Shown: piece by piece, positions 12,853 to 26,383 of the stretch | How the letters are laid out: every line of letters starts with the position of its first letter | Position numbering within the stretch: the stretch's first letter is position 1 | Source: Populus alba | Lineage: Eukaryota; Streptophyta; Magnoliopsida; Malpighiales; Salicaceae | NCBI RefSeq assembly: GCF_005239225.2 | Contig: NC_133299.1 | Location: forward strand, 3,538,967 to 3,602,966 | Length of the DNA: 64,000 nt | Reading direction: 5' to 3' | Position numbers and translations under genes: made by a program | Notes under the pieces: model-generated | Seen by the model: only the letters and a program-made list of their open reading frames with translations | Told to the model about the DNA's origin: nothing | The model's database searches: none

Positions 12853-15800
12853 TACTTGTTTGTTCTTAGGTTTTGAGCCGTGAGAGGAAGGGTGAGAGAG
12901 AAGGGAAAACGAGAGGAGAAAGGGATTGCTGTGAGTTAAGAGGTCTATGACTTTGGGGTATGTTTGGTAGACATATTTAGTATATGTCTCTTGCTTAGCT
13001 CTAGAAACAAGAGGCCCAGAGGGTTTGTTTTTGTTTTTACCATTTAGTTCAGTTGACATGGTCTTACATTAATATAATATTATTTTGATAGTTAAAGAAT
13101 TTTTTTTTTTTTTAAGTTCAAATTTGGGTAAATATATAGAAGAATTTATTAGTTTTTTTTCTAAAATATATTTGACCATGCTTGCAATACCAAATTCTTT
13201 TTTGGTATAATTTTATTAGTTTCTTGTGCTAGAGTATAATTTATTTTGGACGAATTAGAAAAACAAATATTGGCACATGTAGTCCTATATTAATATAAAA
13301 GAAAAAATGGCAAAAAGTTTATTCAACCTAGTTTTATAATCTTCAAGATAGTTTAAAAAAATAAATCATGATGGTCACTTGTTTTTTTTGATAAGTGCGG
13401 AGACAAAAGGTGAAATAAATTGACCTTAACAAATTGAAATTTTATTCTATTTTCTAGATTTCAAGGTAAGAAAATATATATCCTTTTTATTTAGAAAGTT
13501 CTTGGATTAATTAAGATTTTTTTATATATGAAAGGTGTATGAAGTTAAGGAAATTTAAATGATATTTATATAAATGATATAATAATGAATATGGTAGGTT
13601 TTTTATGATATTGTAAGACGACTAAAAGGATGATTAATGGTTAAAAAGTATTAGGTTAACAATTAGGTATAAAAGTAATAGGTATAAAAGTGAGAAGTTG
13701 TGAGTTTAAGTGTTTGAGAGAGGCTTCTATTCAACCTAAAAACTATATTGAATAGATGCAGTTTTTTTAATCAAATTTTATATTTAGAAAAAATCTTGTT
13801 TTATCTTGTTTCTAACACCATAAATGGTGTATTAATTTGATTTTTGTTGGGATATTTATAATGAAAATTATAAAAGATATACAGATTATTTAGCATTAAT
13901 GTCCAAGAATGATTTTGGGACGTATTATAAATTCTATAAAATGAATTACTAGGTGAATCATATATGAATGAAAAGGTAATTGAGACTAGTTTACCACACA
14001 AAAAGCAAAATTGAATTCTAAATTTTCTAGGAGTTATGTAATTTGTTTATTAGGCAGTGTGCAGTTCACAAATTAATGTGATTAAAAGTGTGTTTAGGAT
14101 AAAGGTGTGGTTTTTTTTTTTTTTTTTGTTAGACCTATACAAAAGCAACAAAAACTTTGTTTTGGTGGTTGCTTTTTGTGCATTAAATTAGTTGTACATT
14201 AAAAACAAAACCACCATACCTCATTGCACCTCTATTTCAAACACTCTTTAAGTGTTTGAAGAGCTTCAACATGTTATATACTTATAAATAAACTGTTTGA
14301 GCTGAGATTTTAGAATTTGGTTGTTTAACCAATGAAGATAAGTAAATATTTGCACGCTCTATTATTTTTAAACATAATATATTTTTTTTAATTATGTATT
14401 TTTTCATTTACTATATGTATTACATTCTTTAAAAGAAGATCAATCACTTGTTTATGTTCAAATTGATTTGCTTATATGAATGTTTGTGAATGAACAATAT
14501 AGAATTTTTATAAAATATTTTATAAAACTAATTTGTCAAAGAAAGTGTTTCAAAATGGATTTGCCAAATGGTTACATAATGGCTCTCACATGGCTATAAA
14601 TGAAATAATAACCTCTAGTGAGTAGGGTTATTGACACTACAACTAGTTCTAATGGTCCATCAATGAGTTTTATAATAATAGGCAATGACACTTGTCAACA
14701 AGTTGCAATAATTGGTCAAGAATAGTTGACAAATGATGTAGTCACAGGTACAATGTGATTGTAAAAATTTGGTCAGAGTAAAGTCATGTTTATAAAATTG
14801 AATGCCAAGAAAAAACATGGATTAATGACTTGTTTTATGACATGTGTTTATGAACTATGAGCTATTAACAAATTTTTTTTATTGTTTTAAGCTATTTTAT
14901 TATTGTCAACGCAATATGTGTATTACTTGTTCTTGGCTTGATAGTGTGTGGAGTTGTACTTATCAAATTGTGATTAACTTACCCTTCTTTGTTTCCCTCG
15001 CTAGATAAGTAGAGTATTAAAGTAGAGGAGCTGATTAGTTTCGAGTTATAAAGTTTAAGTTTTCAGTTTAAGTTGTTAATTGAGTCCAATGATTTATTTC
15101 TTGTTATTAGATATTCATTATTAATAGTCTTGAGGACTTGTGATAAGATTTTTAGTACTTTCTTTTTAGTATGATAAATTTTTTTTTTAATTTTTTATGC
15201 ATTTTTTTTATATTGAACTTTTAGATTTTCTCCTGTTATTCAGATCAATTTATCTTCTTATGACATGCGACTCATTACTTCCATATGTAAATTTAAAATC
15301 AAAGCCAAAACATATAGTCTAAACATGAAATTGTTTGCAATTAGCGGTGCACTTAATTGCCAAATCATATGGAAAAAACTTACGTGTGGTATTTGAGAAA
15401 TTAAATAATCTAATTTTATCGTTACAAAAAATAAAAAATAAAGTAGCATTATTATTCTTCAAGTATAAAATAAACGGACAAGTTTCATAAATAAGATTAA
15501 AGATGTTTATGTGGATGTTTTTGGTGTGCCTTTAAATGGGCTGAATGGACTAACTACCTCCATGATTCTGATAATAAACGACTGTGAAATTGGGTGCTTA
15601 TTTTCGGAAGGGATGTCGGTAAAACGAGCCAGCTCACCCGCGTACGACGGATTAGTTGACTTGTACTTTATTGCGAGTCAGTTGACCGGCAATGTACTTA
15701 CTGTCGTCTAAGATGCTAGGAAAGATTATCTTGGACCAAAATTGGGATATCGAAAAGTAATCAAAAATAAATTATATTAAAATTAAAAATTTTAAAAAAT

Positions 15801-15856
15801 TAAAGGACTAAAAAAAATATAAGGACTAAAATTCTAAAAAATCTGGCTCATAAACC
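12853..15856. other. TFIIB leader/promoter side and AT-rich intergenic DNA
   Basis: The first ~200 bases next to the TFIIB start are likely 5' untranslated leader, including a CT-rich segment on the gene strand (about 12890-12925). Beyond that the sequence is AT-rich with homopolymers (for example the T-run near 14110) and no gene that I can support. Confidence 0.5.
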
Positions 15857-16130
15857 ATAGTTTTAAGACCCGGCTCGGTTCAAGGCCCGGGTTCCCGAGT
15901 TTTGACTTGATTGGTTGGATCAATTTTTTTAAAAAATTAAAACGACGTTGTTTTTAGTTAAAAAAAAAAGTCAACAGTGTTTGCGGCTGGGTCTTGATCA
16001 AGTCGTGGGTCAGCCGGGTCACACCAGGTTTTTCCTTCATTTATTTTTTCTTTAACCCGGTTGGTTTTAGCTACGAATCAGCCAGGTGCTGAATTGACTC
16101 ACCAGGTGAGGCTGGATTTTCAAAACTATA
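15857..16130. mobile_element. MITE-like element with terminal inverted repeats
   Basis: The left end reads ATAGTTTTAAGACCCGGCTC. The complement of the right end reads ATAGTTTTGAAAATCCAGCC. These imperfect inverted ends enclose about 270 bp that is much more GC-rich (GGCCCGGG, CAGCCGGGTCA) than its surroundings. There is no open frame. The target duplication was not resolved. Confidence 0.6.
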
Positions 16131-16550
16131 TCATTAACAAGTAAAGTAAAGAAAAAAAAACTTCATTTTTGCTTTTGTGTCACTCGATCCTCCAAGTTTT
16201 AATTATTTTATATAATAAAATTAATATTACACTTTAACCAAATCAACTATCAACTTAATATCTAACAGTTTTTGAAGGGTGTTTTTTTCTATATAAGCAA
16301 TATTTTAAAAACAATATTAACCGAATAACATAGGTAGAAAAAGAGTAGCAATTTTACAAATATTTATTTTTTATAATATAATTAAAAAAAATTATAAAAC
16401 AAGTTATTAAGTCTAATAAAATCCATGACATGATTAGGAGAACTGAGGTTGATCTAATATAATTGTTGTTTTAAATATATTTTTAAAAAATTTATTATCT
16501 TGAATTTTTTAAAAAAATTAAGTTATATTTTTATTGATTATTCAAATTAT

Positions 16551-17050
16551 NNNNNNNNNNNNNNNNNNNNNNNNNNNNNNNNNNNNNNNNNNNNNNNNNN
16601 NNNNNNNNNNNNNNNNNNNNNNNNNNNNNNNNNNNNNNNNNNNNNNNNNNNNNNNNNNNNNNNNNNNNNNNNNNNNNNNNNNNNNNNNNNNNNNNNNNNN
16701 NNNNNNNNNNNNNNNNNNNNNNNNNNNNNNNNNNNNNNNNNNNNNNNNNNNNNNNNNNNNNNNNNNNNNNNNNNNNNNNNNNNNNNNNNNNNNNNNNNNN
16801 NNNNNNNNNNNNNNNNNNNNNNNNNNNNNNNNNNNNNNNNNNNNNNNNNNNNNNNNNNNNNNNNNNNNNNNNNNNNNNNNNNNNNNNNNNNNNNNNNNNN
16901 NNNNNNNNNNNNNNNNNNNNNNNNNNNNNNNNNNNNNNNNNNNNNNNNNNNNNNNNNNNNNNNNNNNNNNNNNNNNNNNNNNNNNNNNNNNNNNNNNNNN
17001 NNNNNNNNNNNNNNNNNNNNNNNNNNNNNNNNNNNNNNNNNNNNNNNNNN
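16551..17050. other. Assembly gap (500 N)
   Basis: Exactly 500 undetermined bases, a conventional placeholder size, so the true length is unknown. Confidence 0.99.
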
Positions 17051-17373
17051 TTATATGGTAGAGCCAAGTTTAAATCAACTAGGGCATGTTTTCATCCTTT
17101 CCGTGAACCTCACAGAAATAAAATTACAAACGTAGTTAAAAAATTAAAAAAAAGGTATAAATTGTAACTAGAAGATTAACAAGGGTAACACGGATTGCTT
17201 GAACGATCTTTGCCTTCAATTATTAAGGTGGCGGGGTAAGGAAAGAAATCAGTTACTGAGCATCAAAACTGTCTGTCAGGCTACGGTGACATCCCTACAT
17301 GAGCAGCACCATATGATAATCCATGTAACCTCCTTACATCCTTTTTATGAACACTCTCTAAAGCAAGCCACAT

Positions 17374-20300
17374 TCATGTCCATTTAAGAAGCCATTCTTT
17401 CTTTGGTATCAGTTTTGATATTCTGCGCTGCTGTCTTGCAGGTCCAGTTCCTGCTCCAGATCTTGGGCGTAGCCTCTCGTATGTACTAGAAACTAGCAAC
17501 CATCTGGGATCATTCTTCCGGTACGCAGCGCCCCTGCGTTCAAGAAGAGAAGGAAAGGAGTTAGGTAGCTACACAGCGATAGGATTTAGAACCAACAGTA
17601 TGTTGCAAAACCACAGGATGAACTTTCCTAAATTACTTTAAAAGAACAACACATTGCATTTTGCAATTTCATTAGCTCAACTCCAACTTTCGAAGCTTAT
17701 GGAAGGACACTGGAATCTGCTTATGGAGATAACAGGACCATATGTGCAAGCATGTATTGAAACGGGGCACATGGTGAGATGACCACCAGACATTTTCATT
17801 CACTGAAAATGATCCAAGGGGGTCTTTCGAGGGACATTTGTGTGAAAAAAATGTTTGATAGTTTCAGAAAAAAATGTCTCTACAATCAAGAAAACTGGAA
17901 AAACTGTTGCCAAGAGCAGGGAAAACCATCCGGATGGTATGAGGAAATACCTAAATTATTAATAAATGATCTGATGAGTTGCAGAGTGCAAGGAAAACCT
18001 TGCGGTTGGTATTAGGAAATACCTATAATATTAATATGCAATCTGATGAGTTCTGTCCCCTTTATGATATAAATGATGAGAAGTTCCAGTTTATCAAGGA
18101 CGAAAAACATCAGGGTTGTTCTGTAAACTCAATGCTGCTTTAAGCTAATATTTTTTGTTTAATCACAAGGCCTGCAAAGCTAAATTCTCAAGAGAACTCA
18201 TCCTCCATATGTCAATGTCAATTTAAGGACCCACCTCCGCTCTAACCCAAGAGCACTATGGATAACTTTTTCTGCAATTCTTTAACCTATTTGAGTCACT
18301 TGAAGAATTTATATATCCATTTTCTGCAAATCTGAACCTATTAGTTTTCACCATGAATATGGGAAGGTGTAGTTGAATGAAGCTACAGGACAATAAAAAA
18401 GAGGTAACAACAAGCTTAAATAAACAGCAGACCATTGTAAAATCCTCTAGTGCAATTATGAAAACAAAAAAAGACTTTACTTTTAACCCATTGTAATATG
18501 CTTTCCACCGCAGGAAATGAAAGTGGCATTTTGCGAGCTTGTGTCAGGTCCCAAATATAATTGGCAGTGGTATATCCACCTTTCTGTAATTTATCATAAA
18601 ATGATGAGATATACAGCTCAACAAATATAAACATTTCTAACTATTAATGACAATGAATGGTGCCTTGTGAAAAATAAAGTGCAGCATAATTATTACCTTA
18701 TCACCAGCTGCTATGAGGAGTAGATCATTTGCAATTTTTGGAAAACAAGAAGAAGCTTCTCTGCGTCATTTCTTCCTGCATTGTTCAAGAATCTAATATG
18801 AAGGCACAATGATGACACTATCATAAACATAGTATAGAAACCATAAACTAACCATACCAGCTTGTCTAAAGCAATTTGCATTCCTCTTGGAGTATGCCCT
18901 ACCATGGCTCCCTCAATAAGGACCTATGAGAAGTTCAAGCAGTTTAAGGCTTGTGTTATGATCAGCTTAGTCGCACCAATACAGTAAATAAATTGATTCC
19001 CCACACCACAGTGGCAGATGTAATTAAAATAGAAAATATGAAACAAATGGCTGCTAGTCAGCAAAATAAGGGACAAAAGGAAAGTAAAAACAGATGCAAA
19101 AGAAAAGAAGGGAATCTCCAAAAAAGCAAGTTCTAGCGGCAAATTCATATATTTTCACACTGTTTCCAGTAAAAAAAAAGGTTAATTGTTAAATTCAATT
19201 TATGATATTACAAAAGTGAGGTTTCCTTTTTGTGGATATGTTAAGAAAAAAAGTTCAGGCTCACAAAAATGATGTAATGGAAAAGAGAAATTGTAAAATA
19301 AAATCAAGTCATGATTTTGTATTCACTTCTATAAAGAATGGATAATAGGTGAGAACCCTCTTGTCATCAATCAGTGGCATAAGTAACAAAGATTTTTTGG
19401 TGGTGACCTGGCAGAGGAAAAAAAAGAGAATATATGCAGATCAAGTGGAGAGAGAGGAGCAGATTGGGGGGGAGGGGAGTCCATGTGTTCAACAGGGGAG
19501 AAAGGAAGAGTCATGTGTGGAGAAAAAAAACGTGATTTTGTGAATAGATGAATATGCTTGCAGTTTAATGCATTGAGAGGTAATCTAAGTCCAAATAGAA
19601 ATGGGTTCCGCTCAAAAGCTGACAAACAGAAATAATGGCAAGTTAGCAGCCCTTGCAGGTAAGTAATGTGCCCACCGTTTTTTAGAAATAAAATAGCCTT
19701 GTTCTCTCATATAATAAAAATAGCATTCAGGGAAGATTTTGTCATTTTAGTATGTATGAAAAAAGATCTGCATCCTCCCACAAACAGATAAAGGCCTCTT
19801 GCATTCTCCTTTCTCCCTCTTTTTTATGCAACGAACTGTTAAAAACCATCAAAATTTCAAATTTCTCCAATTCACTAATAAGCAATTTGTTAACACAGAA
19901 GTTCCTGTCAGATCTTGCCACTTGATGTTTGAGGAGCAAGAAGCCTATATTAGTAAAAAGTGATCATATAATGATTCATGAAGAAGAAAAGATTCATCAC
20001 AATCCACATTCTGAAGAACTAATTCACACGATTGTTAAGAGTAACAAACATGATTTTTCGGAGGAAAATAGATTCAGATCCAATAAGCTATACCTTTCCA
20101 CTTCTATTAGGAAAAAAAAAAAAACATGATTCTAAAGTCCCAATAGTGAAAAAAGCGGGAATTCAAAGGTGAAGAGTTTATAGGTGATTTTTACTTCTTG
20201 AGAATTGTTTATAGATGATTGATACACAGAAATAGAGCGACAAGAAAGAGCATTTAATCCAGCTGGGAGATTTCGAGAGAGAGGAAAGAGGAAAGAGTGT

Positions 20301-23300
20301 ACGGCGTTAGAGAAGAAAGTTTTTATGAACTGACATATATACCCCTGAAAAATTTTGCAAAATAAATGTGCAGGTTAGCACATCTTACTAAATGTAATAT
20401 TGAGAACATTAAAGAATGCATGTATTTTTCAAGTAACGTCAATTCTGCTGCTGGAAGCAGAAGTAAGGACATGATTCTGAGATGGAAGATACATGTGAAC
20501 AAAAATGTTCTAGAATTTCTGTTCAATCCCTCTAGAACCTACTTAGACATAAAGTCAGAAAAACAAAAGCTGGTTTTTCTAGCAGCAAAGTGATATGCAA
20601 TGCAAGAATTCAATATAACAGCCAACTGATATATATACAAATAGCAGATATGGCAGTTGTTACAAAACTCACCGTGTATAGTTCTATAAAAGAAGGCTTC
20701 ATGGAATTCATATAATCATTAAAAACTTGAAGAGCACGATCAAGGTCTCCAGAAAGTAGATAGCACCTAGACAAAAAGGATTTAGAAGGACACTTCATAG
20801 TTTTTAATGTCAAATGAACAATTGAAATAACAAAATAATAAAAAAGAAAAAAAGGTTGCAAGTTCAAGAATAGCCTTGGCCTAATTGATGCACCCAATGC
20901 TTATTAAAAAAAAAAAAAACTGTTCTGCACAACAAGTGGACTGGAAAGACAGCCTAAAATTCAATGGGTAGTTAGTGACAACTCTCTTATTATGTTCTCT
21001 ATAATCTAAAATCATTGTTCGAACATGAACAGATTTTTACACAAGCAATATTCTTTCTTGTCTTCCTACTGTCCTTGCATTGCCATATGTTAGAGCCATA
21101 TAATCCTATTCTACATTGCAACAGACATACTAAGAATTTCAGCCAACTTATTCAGTCTCTTCCATCTGCTTACACAACTAATATTTGATTGTATCTACTT
21201 CCCACTAGTAGCTGTCTATCTTAGCTTGTTTGTTTCCCCAATAATTATTCATTGCCATATTCTTCCTTGAATACAACATTACCAGCCTCTCAAAGATACA
21301 AATGTTCTCTCAGCAGCACATTTCATATCCAGCTTGCTTTCAATGCTCTTAGAACTTGTTTGGTACACATGTTAATCTGAGTTATGATGTAATTGTTATT
21401 GCATTGACATTTTGTTATAATGAAAAATAAGAAATGACCACCAAGGCACTGCCCCATGCATTAGAAATTGTAATGATCACATAAAAGCACGTGAAGAGCG
21501 ATGGCTATGACAAAGAAAAATGCATTACTGATACTATAGGAATAATTTAAATGAAAAGCCTTCATAGCATTTCTAATTTTGTTCTGAAAAAATAGTTAAA
21601 GCAAGCAGAGATCCACATCCTACTATATTATAAGAAAAAATTAATTATTTGTTTTCTTTGAAGACAGCAGAAAAGGACAAATAAGCTTCTTTTTTTTCAA
21701 TCAATTAAAATTACAGTAAAAATAGAAGAACGCAATTTATTTATTTTTTATCGTGGCTTTCTTTTTCCCATAACTTGATTTAACAAGCCACCTTCATATT
21801 TCTCAAAAAAAGACAAATTTACAGAAGTAATTTATGAATTTTTTTCACTTGTACATTGACAAAATAAATAGAAATAGAAAGGAAGAAAGCATCTTTAAAG
21901 GAATATGTGTATATATATGTGTGTGTGTATAGCAAAATTCTCATCCAACTTCAAGCACACCTAGCTAGAAGAGGCGAGTTTGCATTTTTTTTTCTTTTCT
22001 TTGTATGCCATTTTTCAGATTAATTTTCTTTTATGGAAATTAAATTTCACAAACTCAACTCAGACCAATGAAAATTGCAAAGCAAATGACTACAGTTGGA
22101 ACAATTAATAAACTTTATAGACCCGTGATAAAAGACATGCTACGAAAGATAGTTAACCCTCTGCAACGCTCCTCAATACTAATTACAATAGAGGTGTGCA
22201 TTTCTATCCACTAAAGCTTGCAATCATGCAGGCACCTCTTCAAGGCACACAAAGGTATTTATTTTCAAATGAGCATGTCACAAGTGTTTTCAATGTTTTA
22301 TTTTGAGTTTTCTTGTGATGATTCTTGGAACAAAACAATACTCTTCTGTCTCATCTCTATGGTTCTACGAAGTGCGACATGGCTAAGCACATCATAATTA
22401 CCAGAAACATGAAACATTCAGGCCATGGAATGAGATTCAGGAAGAGAGTTTGCAAAAGACTCATGCATTATGTAGAAGACATAAATTTTGACAAAACTCA
22501 GAGCAACTAAAGATTTTTAGAGAATAAGAAAGTAAATTTTCTAAGAGTTACTTCATTAAATGGAAAAATCTATACAAGTTCCCCTGCCAAATAACATATG
22601 CTCTTCCATATAAACCTTGTCCCTAACCTAACTGCATGACACTTGCAAAGAGTGTATAACAGCTCTAATTAAATATAGATTATTAAAAAAAGTGTATCAC
22701 TAGGAAGGCAATTAAAAGGGTCGGGTTAGCAGCCAGTTATTTTAATTAAAACTAAAATTTAAAGAAAGAATTCATATAAAGTGTATATCAGAAAGGTGTG
22801 TACAAGGAAGTCGATCAACAATTCTAATAAGGTACTCTGATAAATACACCACTCAATATACTATCTATCCATGAACAACTGATAGCCAATTAGACCTAAT
22901 ACTCTTCCCAGTTACCAAATGATAAACCACAAAGAGAGAGTACATATGGACTCGTTATTTGAAACCATGCATACAGTTTCTTGACTGTTTAGGAAAATAT
23001 CAATAAGGTATGAAAGGAAAATGAATAAATCAATGCTGCATTGCTCTTGTACATGGCTCGATTAAATTGACCTCAAATGTTAAATAAAGATCAACTAATA
23101 TACCTCATTATTTGCAAGAGAATAAAGACATCAGGATCCTTTTTTTCACTCTTAAGCATCTCCACAAAGAACTTCCATAGCCTATTGCGACCAAGAAAAA
23201 ACAACAAGAAGACTACTGATAAATAAAAGCAACAGAAAAATTGAGGCAGCAATAGTGAGTGGCATAGTAGAAATTGATTTTCATAAAGGCTAGCAAACCA

Positions 23301-25004
23301 AGATATCACTAGGGATCTGAGAAAATCTACCTGAACATTTTTAAGCTCCGTAAAAGCATGAAAGGCCACATGGTAGACAGTCAATTCCTTACGCAAAAAT
23401 CCTCGACGCTTATGAACATAGTCTGCAGTTGGTAAATTGTATAATTCCTCTTCAGAAACATTCATCATCACATTTTCAGCATTTTTTCCTGTTGATGCTT
23501 CAACTGATGACCAACCCTTTGACTGCTCAACAAGCTCAATAATCTTCCAACAATATAAGGTTATTACAAAAGCTTCAAAATTCTGAAAGAAAGAGAAAAT
23601 GATGCTCAAAAAAAGGAGAATTGTTTATAGTTACTTTGGTAGCTACATCTTCTGCTATGGGTGTCTTGTTCTTATGTGCAGCTATTAGTCCTGCATAGCA
23701 GAACTTGTTCAAACCAACACCAGCTGAAGTCATATCACGAACAATTGCATACCTGTAACATTTAGATGATGCTGAATAATTTAATTTTTCGCAGGTCACC
23801 AAGACAATTTATGGGAAACATAACTTGATGATGCTACATGGCTCAACATCAAGCCAATTGTTGGCTGAAGACATGGTCCATGAGTTCATTGGCAATTGAA
23901 TCTGAGATTTTTTGCTGTATATGGACAGAATTGACTGTCATTGATGTCCTCAACAAACACTACAGTTAATGAAGTTAAGTTGGGAAATGCATTATACCAA
24001 TCATTTTAGTTTGTGAAGTTGCACCTTATTTCATTGTTAACTTTTCCCAGTCATACACTTAAGGCTACAAAGCCATGCAGCTAGATGAAAAGGGTCATCA
24101 CGTTGAGGAATTGAGCATGGTGATCGAGATGAAAAGGGAGAAAAGATATAAACCAGGGAAGAAATAACATACACTGGATCTAACCGACCAGCAGCAGCAC
24201 ACGCATTAAGTAGACAGATATAGGTTTGTCCATTCGGCTTCACTCCAGAATTCTTCATCTCGTCCAAAATCTTCAACAAAAAGAGAAAAATTAGCAAAAT
24301 CCAAATACAAATAGCACTTCATCCCTGCTAAAAATAAATTAGCATAGCTTTACCTTAATTGCCTGGTCAGAATTCTTGCTTTTCCCGCAGGTTGATATCA
24401 AAAAGTTGTACAACACAACCTATAATATCGAAAAAATCACATGGCTTAAAAATAGTAATAATCTTTCAAAAATTAACGAGAAAAGAGAAAAACATACATC
24501 AGGAAGCAAACCCATAGTTTTCATCTCATCTCTAAAATAGAAAGCATCTTGCAAACGCGAGCCTTTCATTGTTCCAGCAATCAAAGAATGAAATGTATCT
24601 CTACTCGGCTGCACTCCGTCTAACACCATATCATCGTATGCATCTCTCAACAGATAATGCCTAATTCCAAACAACAATAATAATAAATTTAAGTAAATTA
24701 AATTTAATATAATCAAAAATACATTTATAAATAAATAAGGGAATAGTAAATACCTGCGTTTAGCAGTTAGAGAAGTGAAAACAGTGTTGTACTCTGATAA
24801 ATTATTTGCATAATTTCGTTTGGCGTACTGTTCTGTTGAAGTAGCCAAGTATCGCCTTCCGAAGCCGCGGAGCAATGATCTTTGAGCACCTGATAAATCA
24901 TAAATATTGTATCTGCTTTTTTATTTTATTTTCTTAAAGTAGCAGAAGAAATGGGGGGAAAAAAGTAGTCGTTTGTGTTGTTTACCTTGAAGAAGAAATT
25001 TCAT
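17374..25004 (-). CDS. Mitochondrial-type pentatricopeptide repeat protein, 13 exons, frameshifted as read
   Basis: PPR proteins bind organelle RNA through helical repeats. The exons I read are 25004-24986, 24889-24754, 24660-24498, 24419-24354, 24270-24173, 23752-23635, 23543-23331, 23181-23104, 20766-20673, 18923-18858, 18775-18697, 18583-18481 and 17533-17374, about 464 codons. The start MKFLLQ..SLLRGFGRRYLATS is Arg-rich with no acidic residues, like a mitochondrial presequence. PPR-like segments include YDDMVLDGVQPSRDTFHSL, LDEMKNSGVKPNGQTYICLL and LQIMR/CYLLSGDLDRALQVF. The order and length of segments match Arabidopsis At4g35850 as I remember it. Exons 1-7 join in frame. Exon 8 (78 nt) and exon 11 (79 nt) each carry one base too many for their neighbours' phases, and exon 13 has two further apparent extra bases. 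So this is either a young pseudogene or a locus with consensus errors. Exon 1 is only 19 nt; the intron between exons 8 and 9 is 2.3 kb. Confidence 0.82.
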
Positions 25005-25381
25005 GTTTGAAGACTAAAGAAGAAGACCCAGTCAGTACTCAGTCTGGAGAAACGACTCAGACAGTACTCAGGGTGAGTAGTGGTGCTGTTGAGTAGGGTT
25101 TTAGTCGCAGAGTTTTGTGTTTTTTATTTAATTTAAATTTATTTGATTTTCTTCAGTTGTTTTCTTGCCACGGGCACTTGATTTTGCGTAAGACGCGTCG
25201 TCTTGGTGGGGTTGGATGAACATGGGCTGTTTGGGGTTTGTGTTGGCCTTTTGGGCTTTGGGCTTTTAGTGAATAAGACTAGATAAACAAAGCTATTTTC
25301 TCGTGCTTGATTGCCTGACCCAATATATACAATGGCTTGCCATGTTTCAAAATAATTAAATTAAATTAAAAACAATACTTA
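25005..25381. other. Upstream region of the PPR gene
   Basis: Contains the likely 5' leader and promoter of the minus-strand PPR gene. No clear TATA box was identified. A pair of near-identical GACTCAG-bearing segments lies at about 25030-25070. Confidence 0.4.
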
Positions 25382-26380
25382 GGCATGTTTGTTTCTCAGA
25401 AAATAATTTTTAGAAAATCATTTTTTAAATTTTTTTGTATTTGTTTGTTATTAGAAAAGTTGGTCAATGAAAAACACTTACCAGTCAATTTCAGTCAAAG
25501 AAAAATTTGACTTGGTTTTCAGGAAAGTGTTTTCCTTTTAGCTGTGTTTGTTTTCCGAAAAGTGATTTCCGGAAAATCATTTTCCAAACTTTCTTGTGTT
25601 TATTTGCCAGTAGGAAAGTTGGTCAAATGGAAAACACTTTCCAATAAAAAGAAAATTTGGCTTGGTTTTCAGGAAAGTGTTTTCCTGAAAAGTTTTGGGG
25701 GGGAAACACTTTCCGGAAGTTATGAAAAATTTAGAAATGTCATTATTTGCTGATTATATCAAATTTGATCCTCAAACTTTTGATTGCTATATATATATTT
25801 TTTGTTTTGAATATTTATTTTTCAATTTCATCCTTTAAAATTTTATTTTTATATTAACTTTGGTTTTTATTTTTATAATTGCTATTTGCTTTTTTTCTTA
25901 TCATATTTTTTATTGAAATTTTTTATCTATCAAATTTGGTCTTCATTCTTTTGATTATTACTTATTTTATTTGAAATACTTTATGAAATGTTGATTATTA
26001 TTATTTTAATTTCTTCATCTTTCATTTTTTTTTTTAATTTTTTAGATTTGACCTCTATTATTTTGATTATTATTTATTTTATTTGAGATAATTTATGAAA
26101 TTATATTTTTTTTTTCAATTTCATTCTCATTCAACCTTTTAATTTGTAAGATTTGTTCCTCATTATTTTAATAAACTTGAGAAAAAATAAAATATTAATA
26201 AGTTATTTTCCAGCTCATTTTCCATAAAATAACCAAACACTGGAAAGTGTTTTCCAACTCATTTTCCATTACACTACCAAACATCGAAAAATACTTTCTC
26301 GGAATTCACTTTCTCATAATTCACTTTCCCCAGAATTCACTTTCCAAAAAGAAACTACTTTTCAGCAAACAAACGGAGCC
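25382..26380. mobile_element. Tourist/Harbinger-like MITE, about 1 kb, with TTA target duplication
   Basis: The left end GGCATGTTTGTTTCTCAGAA and the complement of the right end GGCTCCGTTTGTTTGCTGAA are imperfect inverted repeats. The element is flanked by TTA on both sides (25379-25381 and 26381-26383), the target duplication of PIF/Harbinger elements. The left terminal region is duplicated inside the element (compare 25382-25540 with 25541-25700). The interior is pyrimidine-rich and carries the same motif (TTTGATCCTCA-like) as the array at 27.1-27.7 kb. There is no coding capacity. Confidence 0.75.
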
Positions 26381-26383
26381 TTA

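Noticed and set aside
12853..13059. N-terminal extension of TFIIB from an upstream Met
   Set aside because: The extra 69 residues are not conserved; MGDAFCSDC is the family start.
15511..15711. Possible small protein of 66 residues
   Set aside because: No recognisable features and no splice or promoter context; composition fits chance.
16500..17135. Open frames crossing the run of N
   Set aside because: They consist almost wholly of undetermined bases.
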